Below are positions 1 through 6,968 of a DNA stretch of 7,013 nt, piece by piece (within the stretch, counting starts at the first letter, position 1; each line of letters opens with the position of its first letter). The DNA lies in contig JAEZSU010000357.1 of NCBI GenBank assembly GCA_023421635.1, positions 1-7,013 of the forward strand. The letters run 5' to 3'. Source of the stretch: Actinomycetes bacterium (lineage in GTDB: Bacteria > Actinomycetota > Actinomycetes > Actinomycetales > Microbacteriaceae). The position numbers were made by a program, and so were the translations under genes. The notes under the pieces were generated by a model. The model was not told where the DNA came from. It made no database searches and worked only from the letters and a program-made list of their open reading frames with translations.

Positions 1-154
1 GCATCCGCTCGCGCGAACTCGCGCGAGCTGCCACCTGAACTCAGGCAAGGGATGCGGCTCGCTTCAGGTGGCCGTTGCTGCCGCATCCGCCCGCGCGAAC
101 CCGCGCGAGCTGCCACCCGAACCGCGCCGCACCCGCGCGAGCTGCCACTCGAGC
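1..154. repeat. Noncoding direct-repeat cluster downstream of livF
   Basis: A 40-bp block at 1-40 recurs at 83-122 with 37 of 40 identical bases; all three differences are T in the first copy and C in the second. The right 24 bp of the block (17-40 and 99-122) occurs a third time, diverged, at 131-154. The shared core CGCGCGAGCTGCCAC starts at 20, 102 and 134. Small inverted repeats are layered on top: 8-16 with 19-27, 34-38 with 41-45, 30-39 with 63-72, and 50-58 with 80-88. The last two pairs cross, so they could not fold together as simple hairpins. No credible coding frame was seen in 1-176. The patch may extend left of the window. It could be an intergenic repeat family, or could help end livF transcription, but there is no T-rich tract on either strand. 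Function unknown. Confidence 0.75.
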
Positions 155-176
155 ACGCGACGAGCGCGGCGGCGCG

Positions 177-947
177 TCAGGCGCCGAGGGTGCCGAGGTA
201 GAGGCCGATGACCTTGGGGTCGTTGAGCAGTTCGCGGCCGGTGCCGGTGTAGGCGTCGTGCCCCTGGTCGAGCACGTAGCCACGGTCGCAGATCTGCAGG
301 CAGCGGCGGGCGTTCTGCTCCACCATGATCGTGGTCACGCCGGCCTTGTTGATCTCCGAGACCCGCAGGAACGCCTCGTCCTGTCGCGAGGGGGACAGAC
401 CCGCGCTCGGCTCGTCCAGCAGCAGCACATGCGGGTCCATCATGAGCGCGCGGCCCATCGCGACCATCTGCCGTTCGCCGCCGGAGAGCGACCCGGCCCG
501 CTGCGTCAGGCGCTTGGCGAGGTCGGGGAAGATCGAGGTGATGAAATCGACCCGCTCGCTGAACGCCTTCGGACGCTGGTAGGCGCCCATCTGCAGGTTC
601 TCCGCGATCGTGAGGCTGGGGAAGACGTTGTTCGTCTGCGGCACGAACCCGACGCCCTTGGAGACGAGCTTGTTCGCGCGCAGCCCGGTGATGTCCTCGC
701 CGTTCAGGATGATGCTGCCGGAGCGCACCTTCACCTGCCCGAAGATGGCCTTCAGCATGGTCGACTTGCCGGCGCCGTTCGGGCAGATGATGCCGATGAG
801 CTCGCCCTTCGCGGCGGTGAGGTTCGCGCCGGTGAGGATGTTCACGCCCGGCAGGTAGCCGGCCGTGAGGTCGCGCACCTCGACGACGTTCTGCGCCGGG
901 GACGGAGCGGATGCGGGGGATGCTGCGGACTGCGCCGTGTCGCTCAC
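177..947 (-). CDS. livF: LivF-type ABC importer ATPase
   Basis: A 256-residue ATPase of the branched-chain amino acid (HAAT) importer family; it should sit on the cytoplasmic face as half of the LivG/LivF dimer that powers LivH/LivM. Motifs: Walker A at 55-62 reads CPNGAGKS, with Cys where the family has Gly; Q-loop Gln104; signature LSGGERQ at 154-160; Walker B LLLDEP at 175-180. The switch position is Gln211 in MVEQN, which is normal for LivF, whose H-loop is usually EQN. The first 20 residues are an Ala/Ser/Pro-rich leader of no known role. The GTG start is chosen because GGAGG lies 7 nt upstream and because the ABC fold begins right after it. An open frame continues upstream to 1484 but it only shadows livG. 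GTGA at the junction overlaps the livG stop by 4 nt, so translation is probably coupled. Last gene of the operon. Substrate class is inferred from family only. Confidence 0.93.
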   Translation of the reverse strand: MSDTAQSAASPASAPSPAQNVVEVRDLTAGYLPGVNILTGANLTAAKGELIGIICPNGAGKSTMLKAIFGQVKVRSGSIILNGEDITGLRANKLVSKGVGFVPQTNNVFPSLTIAENLQMGAYQRPKAFSERVDFITSIFPDLAKRLTQRAGSLSGGERQMVAMGRALMMDPHVLLLDEPSAGLSPSRQDEAFLRVSEINKAGVTTIMVEQNARRCLQICDRGYVLDQGHDAYTGTGRELLNDPKVIGLYLGTLGA

Positions 948-1927
948 TTGTCGGCCTCCGTGTCGGTGTGCTCGGCCTCGGCGTCGATCGCCTCGTCCAG
1001 TTCGCGGGCGGTCGCGACGAGCTCGGCCGCCTCCGCCGTGAGGGTGCCGGCGTGACGGCCGGTGACGACGCCCAGGTCCACGTCCTGATGCGCGCCGAGG
1101 TAGGCGTCGATGACGGCGGGATCCTGCATGACCGACTCCGGCGGGCCCTCGGCGACCACGCGGCCCTCCGCCATCACGACGACCCAGTCCGCGATGTGGC
1201 GCACCATGTGCATGTCGTGCTCGACGAACACGACCGTCATGCCGAGCTCCTTGAGATCCAGGATGTGGTCGAGCAGCGACTGCGTGAGCGCCGGGTTCAC
1301 ACCGGCCATCGGCTCGTCGAGCATCACCAGCGTCGGGTCGCTCATGAGCGCACGCGCCATCTCGAGGAGTTTCCGCTGCCCGCCGGAGAGGGATGCGGCG
1401 AAGTCGCCCTCCTTCGCGTCGAGCTTGAAGCGCTTGAGCAGCTCGCGCGCCTTCGCCTCGTTCTTCCGCTCCTGCGCGCGCCACAGGAACGGGAACGCGC
1501 CGGCCCAGAAACGCTCCCCGGACTGGCCGGTCGCCCCGAGCTTCATGTTCTCCAGCACGGTGAGCAGCCCCAGCGACTTCGTCAGCTGGAACGTGCGCAC
1601 CTGCCCCATCCGGGCCGCCTTGTAGGCGGGGATGCCGGCGAGATTCGTGCCGTCGAAGGACCAGCTGCCCTCGTTGGGCTTGTCGAACCCGGTGAGCAGG
1701 TTGAACAGGGTGGTCTTTCCGGCACCGTTCGGGCCGATGAGCGCGGTGATGGCGCCGCGGGGGATCTCAAGATGCTCCACATCGACGGCGGTGAGGCCGC
1801 CGAACACGCGTCGCACCCGGTCGATGACGATGATCGGGTCGACCTTCTCGACACCGGGTCGGATCTCTCCGCGGTGGAGGCCCGTGGCCTTCGCCCGGGG
1901 CGTGGGGGGTGTGACGTCATCGGACAA
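944..1927 (-). CDS. livG: LivG-type ABC importer ATPase with acidic C-terminal tail
   Basis: A 327-residue cytoplasmic ATPase partner of LivF. Motifs: Walker A GPNGAGKT at 65-72; Q-loop Gln114 in RTFQLTK; signature LSGGQRK at 180-186; Walker B VMLDEP at 201-206; H-loop His237 in FVEHDM. It also has the family ending DAYLGAH near 275-280. LivG proteins are usually about 255 residues. This one has roughly 30 extra residues in front and an Ala/Glu/Asp-rich tail of 47 residues (281-327) that looks partly helical and is not part of the ABC fold. The start is TTG, supported by AAGGAG 7 nt upstream; no ATG or GTG alternative occurs before the ABC domain. The start overlaps the livM end by 11 nt, and the stop overlaps livF by 4 nt. 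Assignment to LivG rather than a urea (UrtD) homologue is by overall resemblance, since the binding protein that would decide it is absent. Confidence 0.93.
   Translation of the reverse strand: MSDDVTPPTPRAKATGLHRGEIRPGVEKVDPIIVIDRVRRVFGGLTAVDVEHLEIPRGAITALIGPNGAGKTTLFNLLTGFDKPNEGSWSFDGTNLAGIPAYKAARMGQVRTFQLTKSLGLLTVLENMKLGATGQSGERFWAGAFPFLWRAQERKNEAKARELLKRFKLDAKEGDFAASLSGGQRKLLEMARALMSDPTLVMLDEPMAGVNPALTQSLLDHILDLKELGMTVVFVEHDMHMVRHIADWVVVMAEGRVVAEGPPESVMQDPAVIDAYLGAHQDVDLGVVTGRHAGTLTAEAAELVATARELDEAIDAEAEHTDTEADK
955..959 (-). promoter_or_regulatory. livF ribosome binding site
   Basis: On the minus strand this reads GGAGG, 7 nt ahead of the GTG at 947-945. It lies inside the livG coding end and fixes the livF start, since the same frame stays open far upstream. 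Confidence 0.8.
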
Positions 1928-2897
1928 AGGTCAACTCCTTCTTGCTGCCGAGGATGCCCTGCGGTCGGAAGATCACCAGCAGCATCAGCGCGACGCCGAC
2001 GAGCACGAACACCAGCATCTGGCTCTGCTCGGTGGTGAGGAAGGGGAGCCAGCCGATCGAGACGAGTGCCGGCAGCAGGTTGGACAGGAAGGCACGCACG
2101 ACCCAGAACAGCACGGCGCCCAGCACCGGGCCGAAGATCGTGGCGGCCCCGCCCAGCAGCAGCGCCGTCCACACGTAGAAGGTCTGCGAGGTGACGTACA
2201 CGTTCGGGTTCACGTTGGTGCCCATCGCCGTGACGATGCCGCCCGCCGCGATGAGCACGCCGCCGAAGATGAGGGCCTGCATCTTGAACGCGAAGACGTT
2301 CTTGCCCAGCGAGCGCACCGCATCCTCGTCCTCCCGGATGCCGCGGATCACCCGGCCCCAGGGACTGCGCATGAGCAGCCACACGAGCGTCACCGCGACG
2401 GCGATCGTGATGGTGCCGACGATGATGACCCACCACTGGTCGGACTGGTAGGTCCACGGCCCGAAGCCCCACTTGCCGGGCGGCAGCGGGTTGCTCGCGC
2501 GGAACCCCGCCTGGAAGCCGGAGAGGCCGTCGGCGGAACCGGTGACGTTGCGGAACGCGGAGGTGAGGAAGAGGAGTCGGAGCACCTCGGCGGCCGCGAT
2601 CGTCACGATCGCGAGGTAGTCGCCGCGCAGCCGCAGCGTGGGGATGCCCATGATGAGCGCGAACACGACGGCGGCGAGCAGGCCGATGAGCGCTGCCAGC
2701 GGCCACGGGAGCCCGAAGGTGAGGATCGAGATCGCGAAGCCGTAGGCGCCGATGGCCATGAAGCCGGCGACACCCATGTTCAGCAGCCCCGCGAAGCCGA
2801 AGTGCACCGAGAGCCCGATGGCGGCGAGCACGTAGCCGAGGGTTGCGGGCGCGAGGATCTGCGCCAGCGTGTTGGAGAGGATCTGCAGGAGGTTCAC
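1917..2897 (-). CDS. livM: LivM-type ABC importer permease
   Basis: A 326-residue polytopic membrane protein, second channel subunit of the HAAT-type importer. Hydrophobic segments alternate through the whole length, roughly 15-35, 40-60, 65-85, 93-112, 155-176, 205-225, 238-268 and 294-310. Family hallmarks are the LRLRGDYLAIVT stretch at 88-99; the cytoplasmic coupling loop around 178-200 (SPWGRVIRGIREDED), which contacts the ATPases; GAATIFGPVLGA at 250-261; and the terminal FRPQGILG at 310-317. Length fits a short LivM without an N-terminal extension. The GTG start follows the livH stop by 4 nt and has no clear Shine-Dalgarno sequence, so reinitiation after livH is likely. No alternative ATG exists just upstream, and the hydrophobic N terminus begins properly here. 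The C-terminal 23 nt are almost identical to those encoding the same motif in livH. Confidence 0.93.
   Translation of the reverse strand: MNLLQILSNTLAQILAPATLGYVLAAIGLSVHFGFAGLLNMGVAGFMAIGAYGFAISILTFGLPWPLAALIGLLAAVVFALIMGIPTLRLRGDYLAIVTIAAAEVLRLLFLTSAFRNVTGSADGLSGFQAGFRASNPLPPGKWGFGPWTYQSDQWWVIIVGTITIAVAVTLVWLLMRSPWGRVIRGIREDEDAVRSLGKNVFAFKMQALIFGGVLIAAGGIVTAMGTNVNPNVYVTSQTFYVWTALLLGGAATIFGPVLGAVLFWVVRAFLSNLLPALVSIGWLPFLTTEQSQMLVFVLVGVALMLLVIFRPQGILGSKKELTFVR
1935..1940 (-). promoter_or_regulatory. livG ribosome binding site
   Basis: On the minus strand this reads AAGGAG, 7 nt before the TTG codon at 1927-1925. It lies within the last codons of livM and is the main support for a TTG start. 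Confidence 0.8.
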
Positions 2898-2901
2898 GTG
2901 G

Positions 2902-4221
2902 CTATCCGATTCGCTCTCGGCGTCCGAGGATGCCCTGCGGACGGAACAGCAGGATGACGATCAGCACGACCAGCGCGCCGACGTATTTGAGGTCGGAGGG
3001 GATCCAGAGCGTCGAGACCTCGACGAGCAGGCCCACGATGATCGATCCCACCAGCGCCCCGAAGGCGGTACCGAGCCCGCCGAGCGTGACGGCGGCGAAC
3101 ATCAGCAGCAGGATGCTGGTGCCCATGTCCCACTTGATCCCCGGGCGGAAGTACGCCCACAGGATGCCGGAGAGACCCGCCAGGGCAGCCGCCATGACCC
3201 AGACGACCCGGACGACCGAGTCGACGTCGATGCCGCTCGCCGCCGCGAGCGACGGGTTGTCGGAGACCGCCCGGGTGGCGCGTCCGATCCGGGTGCGCAT
3301 GAGCCACCAGGCGAACGCGGCGATGACCACGATCGAGACCCCCATGGAGATGAGGTCGGTGACCGTCAGCCGGATGGGGCCGAGGCCTGGGATGATCTGG
3401 CTGGCGCCGCCCGGGAGCTGCTGCGTGCCGCCGCCGATGAGCATCTGGAACACGTAGCGGAGGGCGAGCGACAGCCCGATCGAGACGATCATGAGCTGCA
3501 CCGTGCCGATGCCCTTTCGCCGCAACGGCCGCCAGATCCCGGCATCCATGCCCAACCCGAACAGGGCGGACAGGATGATCGCGATGGGGATCGCGATCCA
3601 GATCGGGAGCCCCGTCCCGACGGACAGCAGCAGCGCCATCAGCGCGCCGAAGGTCACCATCTCGCCGTGCGCGAAGTTGGACAGGCCCGTCGTGCCGAAC
3701 ACCAGGGAGAGGCCGATCGCCGCGAGGCCGAGCATGAGGCCGAAGTTCAGCCCGTTCACCGCGCGTGAGAGGAGCTGATCCCAGAAGCTGGTGGTCGTCC
3801 GCTCCGCGGCGCCGAGCGTGAAGTTCCTCGTGACCGTGCTGGTCGCGCCGAACTCCACCTCCTGCTCGAACACGAACGCGTCGGGGACGGTCACGTTGTT
3901 CGGTAGACTCTCCTCATCGAGGGTGACGGTCCAGGTGCCGTCCTTCGTGGGGACACCGACGCGGAAACTCCCGTTCTTCGTCGTCTCGGTCTCACCGGTG
4001 AACCCGTCACCGGTCACCGTCACCGTCGCGCCCTCGATCGGCTCGCCCGCAGCGCGGACGTTGCCCGAGATGGCGTAGGGATAGTCCTCGCCGTCGTCGG
4101 TGGCGGCCGATGCGGGACCGGCCGTGCCGAACAGCAGCGCGACGGCGAACAGTCCGGTGAGCACGATCGAGAGAGCGCGGGACGGCAACCTGACGGCGTG
4201 CGATATCCGGGTGATCGCCAC
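2902..4221 (-). CDS. livH: LivH-type ABC permease with extracytoplasmic beta-sandwich domain
   Basis: A 439-residue protein, about 140 longer than ordinary LivH. Residues 1-39 look like a signal peptide: basic start, hydrophobic stretch about 19-33, and a PASA cleavage site after Ala39. Residues about 46-138 resemble a carboxypeptidase-regulatory/transthyretin-like fold, with the pattern ISGNVRAAGEPIEGATVTVT, then a T-x-x-G-S-F-R turn near 81-87 and GTWTVTL at 95-101. The permease follows from about 145: GLAAIGLSLVFGTTGLSNFAHG at 165-186 is the typical LivH first-helix signature, RTRIGRATRAVSDNP at 309-323 is the ATPase-coupling loop, GGLGTAFGALVG lies at 381-392 and FRPQGILG at 426-433. Start: the open frame reaches a TTG at 4233, but that codon is part of the GGAGG Shine-Dalgarno sequence. 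The GTG at 4221 sits 5 nt after it and is preferred. First gene of the operon, 4 nt before livM. The permease call is firm; the role of the outer domain is unknown. Confidence 0.9.
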   Translation of the reverse strand: MAITRISHAVRLPSRALSIVLTGLFAVALLFGTAGPASAATDDGEDYPYAISGNVRAAGEPIEGATVTVTGDGFTGETETTKNGSFRVGVPTKDGTWTVTLDEESLPNNVTVPDAFVFEQEVEFGATSTVTRNFTLGAAERTTTSFWDQLLSRAVNGLNFGLMLGLAAIGLSLVFGTTGLSNFAHGEMVTFGALMALLLSVGTGLPIWIAIPIAIILSALFGLGMDAGIWRPLRRKGIGTVQLMIVSIGLSLALRYVFQMLIGGGTQQLPGGASQIIPGLGPIRLTVTDLISMGVSIVVIAAFAWWLMRTRIGRATRAVSDNPSLAAASGIDVDSVVRVVWVMAAALAGLSGILWAYFRPGIKWDMGTSILLLMFAAVTLGGLGTAFGALVGSIIVGLLVEVSTLWIPSDLKYVGALVVLIVILLFRPQGILGRRERIG

Positions 4222-4226
4222 TGACA

Positions 4227-4231
4227 CCTCC
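4227..4231 (-). promoter_or_regulatory. livH ribosome binding site
   Basis: On the minus strand this reads GGAGG, 5 nt before GTG at 4221-4219. It overlaps the alternative TTG at 4233-4231, which argues against that upstream start. Confidence 0.75.
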
Positions 4232-4291
4232 AACTAGGGGACAAGCGCCAGAAATCCGGGTGGCTTCGGCGACACTGCACGGTACTCAGCG

Positions 4292-4320
4292 ATTGTTGCC
4301 CGTGTGTTTCCGCTGCGCAA
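4292..4320 (-). promoter_or_regulatory. Candidate liv operon promoter
   Basis: On the minus strand a TTGCGC box (4320-4315), a 17-nt spacer and an AACAAT box (4297-4292) give an acceptable housekeeping-sigma layout: three of six and four of six consensus matches. Transcription would start near 4285 and leave a leader of about 64 nt before livH. The match is moderate and found by eye. Confidence 0.35.
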
Positions 4321-4364
4321 CTGTCGGTATCCCGGTCAGGGAATGTTTCCGATCCTCGACGAAT

Positions 4365-4370
4365 TACGAT
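4365..4370 (+). promoter_or_regulatory. Candidate guaB -10 box
   Basis: TACGAT, in an AT-richer island within a GC-rich region, matches four of six bases of the -10 consensus. No convincing -35 box lies 16-18 nt upstream. Transcription would start near 4377, giving a leader of about 60 nt. Confidence 0.3.
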
Positions 4371-4374
4371 AAGA

Positions 4375-4398
4375 GCGGGGCGCGCACGTGCACCCCGC
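4375..4398. promoter_or_regulatory. Inverted repeat at presumed guaB transcription start
   Basis: GCGGGG (4375-4380) and CCCCGC (4393-4398) are perfect complements around a 12-nt centre that itself contains the palindrome GCACGTGC (4384-4391). It lies directly after the candidate -10 box. Either an operator or a 5' leader hairpin is possible. Chance GC-rich symmetry is not excluded. Confidence 0.35.
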
Positions 4399-4423
4399 CC
4401 GCGCAGGAGCCGTACGTTGCGGC

Positions 4424-4430
4424 GGAGGAG
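4424..4430 (+). promoter_or_regulatory. guaB ribosome binding site
   Basis: GGAGGAG stands 5 nt before the ATG at 4436, a strong Shine-Dalgarno sequence that fixes the guaB start. Confidence 0.85.
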
Positions 4431-4435
4431 AGTAG

Positions 4436-5938
<1,503 letters not shown>

Positions 5939-6038
5939 GCGGACGCGTCATGTCCTCCACAGGATGACTCCTTCGTGCGGTTCTGCACGGGCCGAGGGCC
6001 GGGGCGCCGGGGGCGGCGAACGGTGCGGATGCTTGGGC
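5939..6038 (+). other. guaB to DUF559-gene intergenic gap
   Basis: This 100-bp stretch contains an imperfect hairpin (5947-5956 with 5961-5968, a 2-nt bulge and a CCAC loop) but no T-tract after it, so it is at best a weak guaB terminator. The rest is very GC-rich with short repeats of GGGCCG type. No promoter with convincing boxes was seen for the downstream gene. Confidence 0.4.
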
Positions 6039-6902
6039 ATGCGGCTCCACGGCACGGACCTCGGCGACTGGCTCATGCGATCGCACGGCATCGCCCACCG
6101 GGAGGATGTGCTCCGCGCAGGGTTCCCACTCGCGGTGATGCGAGCGTTCGTGCGCGACGGTGGCGCCAGCATGATCAGGCGGGCCTGGCTCGCACTGCCG
6201 TCGGCCGATCCCGAGTTCCTGGATGCGGCGCATGCTGGAGGCCGGCTGAGCTGCACGACCCTCGCACGGCGGCGCGGATGGTGGATGCCGGCATCTGTGC
6301 CCACCACTGTCCACCTGCATATGGTTCCCGGCTCCGGCTCGTCCGCGATGCCCGCGCAGTGGCAGGGGCGGCTGCACTGGACTCGGCCGTTGGCGCCATC
6401 TCCGCGGCACACACTTGTCGCGACGCTCGAGGACTCGTTGCTGCATCTGGCAACCTGCCTGCCGTTCGAGACCGCGCTGGTGCTGTGGGAGTCGGCGATC
6501 CGTGTGGAGCAGCTCGCCGCCGACTACCTCCGATCGATCACATGGCCGTCGCTGGCGGCGCGTGAGCTCGCGGACGCCGTCACCGGGTTGTCGGATTCCG
6601 GGCTGGAGACATTGGTCGCGACGCCACTGCGGCGCTGGGGCCTGCAGGTCCAGCAGCAGGCGAAGGTCGGGGGTCGACTCGTGGACCTGCTCGTCGGGGA
6701 ACGTCTCGTCATCCAGATCGACGGGTACGCGTTCCACGCCGATTCGTCGCAGCGCACGCGTGACATCTCGCACGACGCCGAACTCCGGCTTCGCGGGTAC
6801 ACGGTCCTGCGGTTCAGCTACGCGCAGGTCATCCACGATTGGCCCGCCGTGGCCGCGGTGATCCGGAGGGCGGTCGCCGCTGGTCTGCACCGTGCGTGCT
6901 GA
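6039..6902 (+). CDS. AbiEi-like winged-helix / DUF559 Vsr-like nuclease fusion
   Basis: A 287-residue protein. Residues about 5-55 (LGDWLMRSHGIAHREDVLRA, then MIRRAWLALP) have the winged-helix pattern of the AbiEi antitoxin domain of type IV toxin-antitoxin systems. A middle part to about 180 is poorly assignable. Residues about 186-280 match DUF559, a PD-(D/E)XK fold related to the Vsr mismatch endonuclease: Glu190 in SGLE, Asp216 in RLVDLLVG, IQIDG with Gln226 and Asp228, then FH (232-233), RD (241-242) and GYTVLRF (253-259). No AbiEii toxin gene is adjacent in the window, so a toxin-antitoxin role is not supported. Start: ATG at 6039 begins where conserved sequence begins. The frame extends to ATG 5964, but that stretch is Gly/Arg/Ala-rich and looks noncoding, and neither start has a good Shine-Dalgarno sequence. 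Probably its own transcription unit after guaB. Function unknown; nuclease or DNA-binding activity is inference. Confidence 0.8.
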   Translation: MRLHGTDLGDWLMRSHGIAHREDVLRAGFPLAVMRAFVRDGGASMIRRAWLALPSADPEFLDAAHAGGRLSCTTLARRRGWWMPASVPTTVHLHMVPGSGSSAMPAQWQGRLHWTRPLAPSPRHTLVATLEDSLLHLATCLPFETALVLWESAIRVEQLAADYLRSITWPSLAARELADAVTGLSDSGLETLVATPLRRWGLQVQQQAKVGGRLVDLLVGERLVIQIDGYAFHADSSQRTRDISHDAELRLRGYTVLRFSYAQVIHDWPAVAAVIRRAVAAGLHRAC

Positions 6903-6935
6903 CCGGCGCCCGACGAACTCCGCAGGATCGCGCGA

Positions 6936-6968
6936 ACCTCGCAGCGTTTGCCCCGAATGCTGCGAGGT
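6936..6968. terminator. Strong hairpin after DUF559 gene: terminator or palindromic repeat
   Basis: ACCTCGCAGC (6936-6945) is exactly complementary to GCTGCGAGGT (6959-6968). Pairing continues inward, with two G-T wobbles, to a CCC loop at 6951-6953, for about 15 bp. It begins 34 nt after the stop codon, and CATTTTCT with four T follows five bases after the stem. That suits a weak intrinsic terminator for the plus-strand gene. A related half-site (ACCTCGCGG at 7002-7010) suggests it may instead belong to a repeated palindromic family. Confidence 0.5.

Noticed and set aside
1..154. CRISPR array
   Set aside because: Repeat spacing is irregular (82 then 32 bp), the copies differ in length, and the intervening sequence contains pieces complementary to the repeats rather than unique spacers.
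948..1484. Upstream extension of livF to 1484
   Set aside because: The added part overlaps livG in another frame and has low-complexity Arg/Gly composition; GTG 947 has a clear Shine-Dalgarno sequence and abuts the ABC domain.
75..3768. Long plus-strand open frames across the liv operon (75-1055, 911-2038, 1632-2957, 2869-3768)
   Set aside because: They are antisense to four well-supported genes and have the Arg/Asp/Glu/Ala composition typical of shadow frames in high-GC DNA.
177..4221. Urea importer (urtBCDE) identity for the operon
   Set aside because: The extended permease recalled UrtB, but the extension is of a different fold and there is no urease or UrtA context in the window; the general LivHMGF assignment is safer.
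4222..4233. TTG at 4233 as the livH start
   Set aside because: That codon is part of the GGAGG site serving GTG 4221, and nothing upstream of it looks like a ribosome binding site.
5947..5968. Hairpin after guaB as an intrinsic terminator
   Set aside because: The stem has a bulge and no T-tract follows; too weak to list as a terminator.
5964..6038. 25-residue N-terminal extension of the DUF559 protein
   Set aside because: The stretch is Gly/Arg/Cys-rich without conserved pattern, and its ATG sits inside a hairpin with no spacing for a Shine-Dalgarno sequence.
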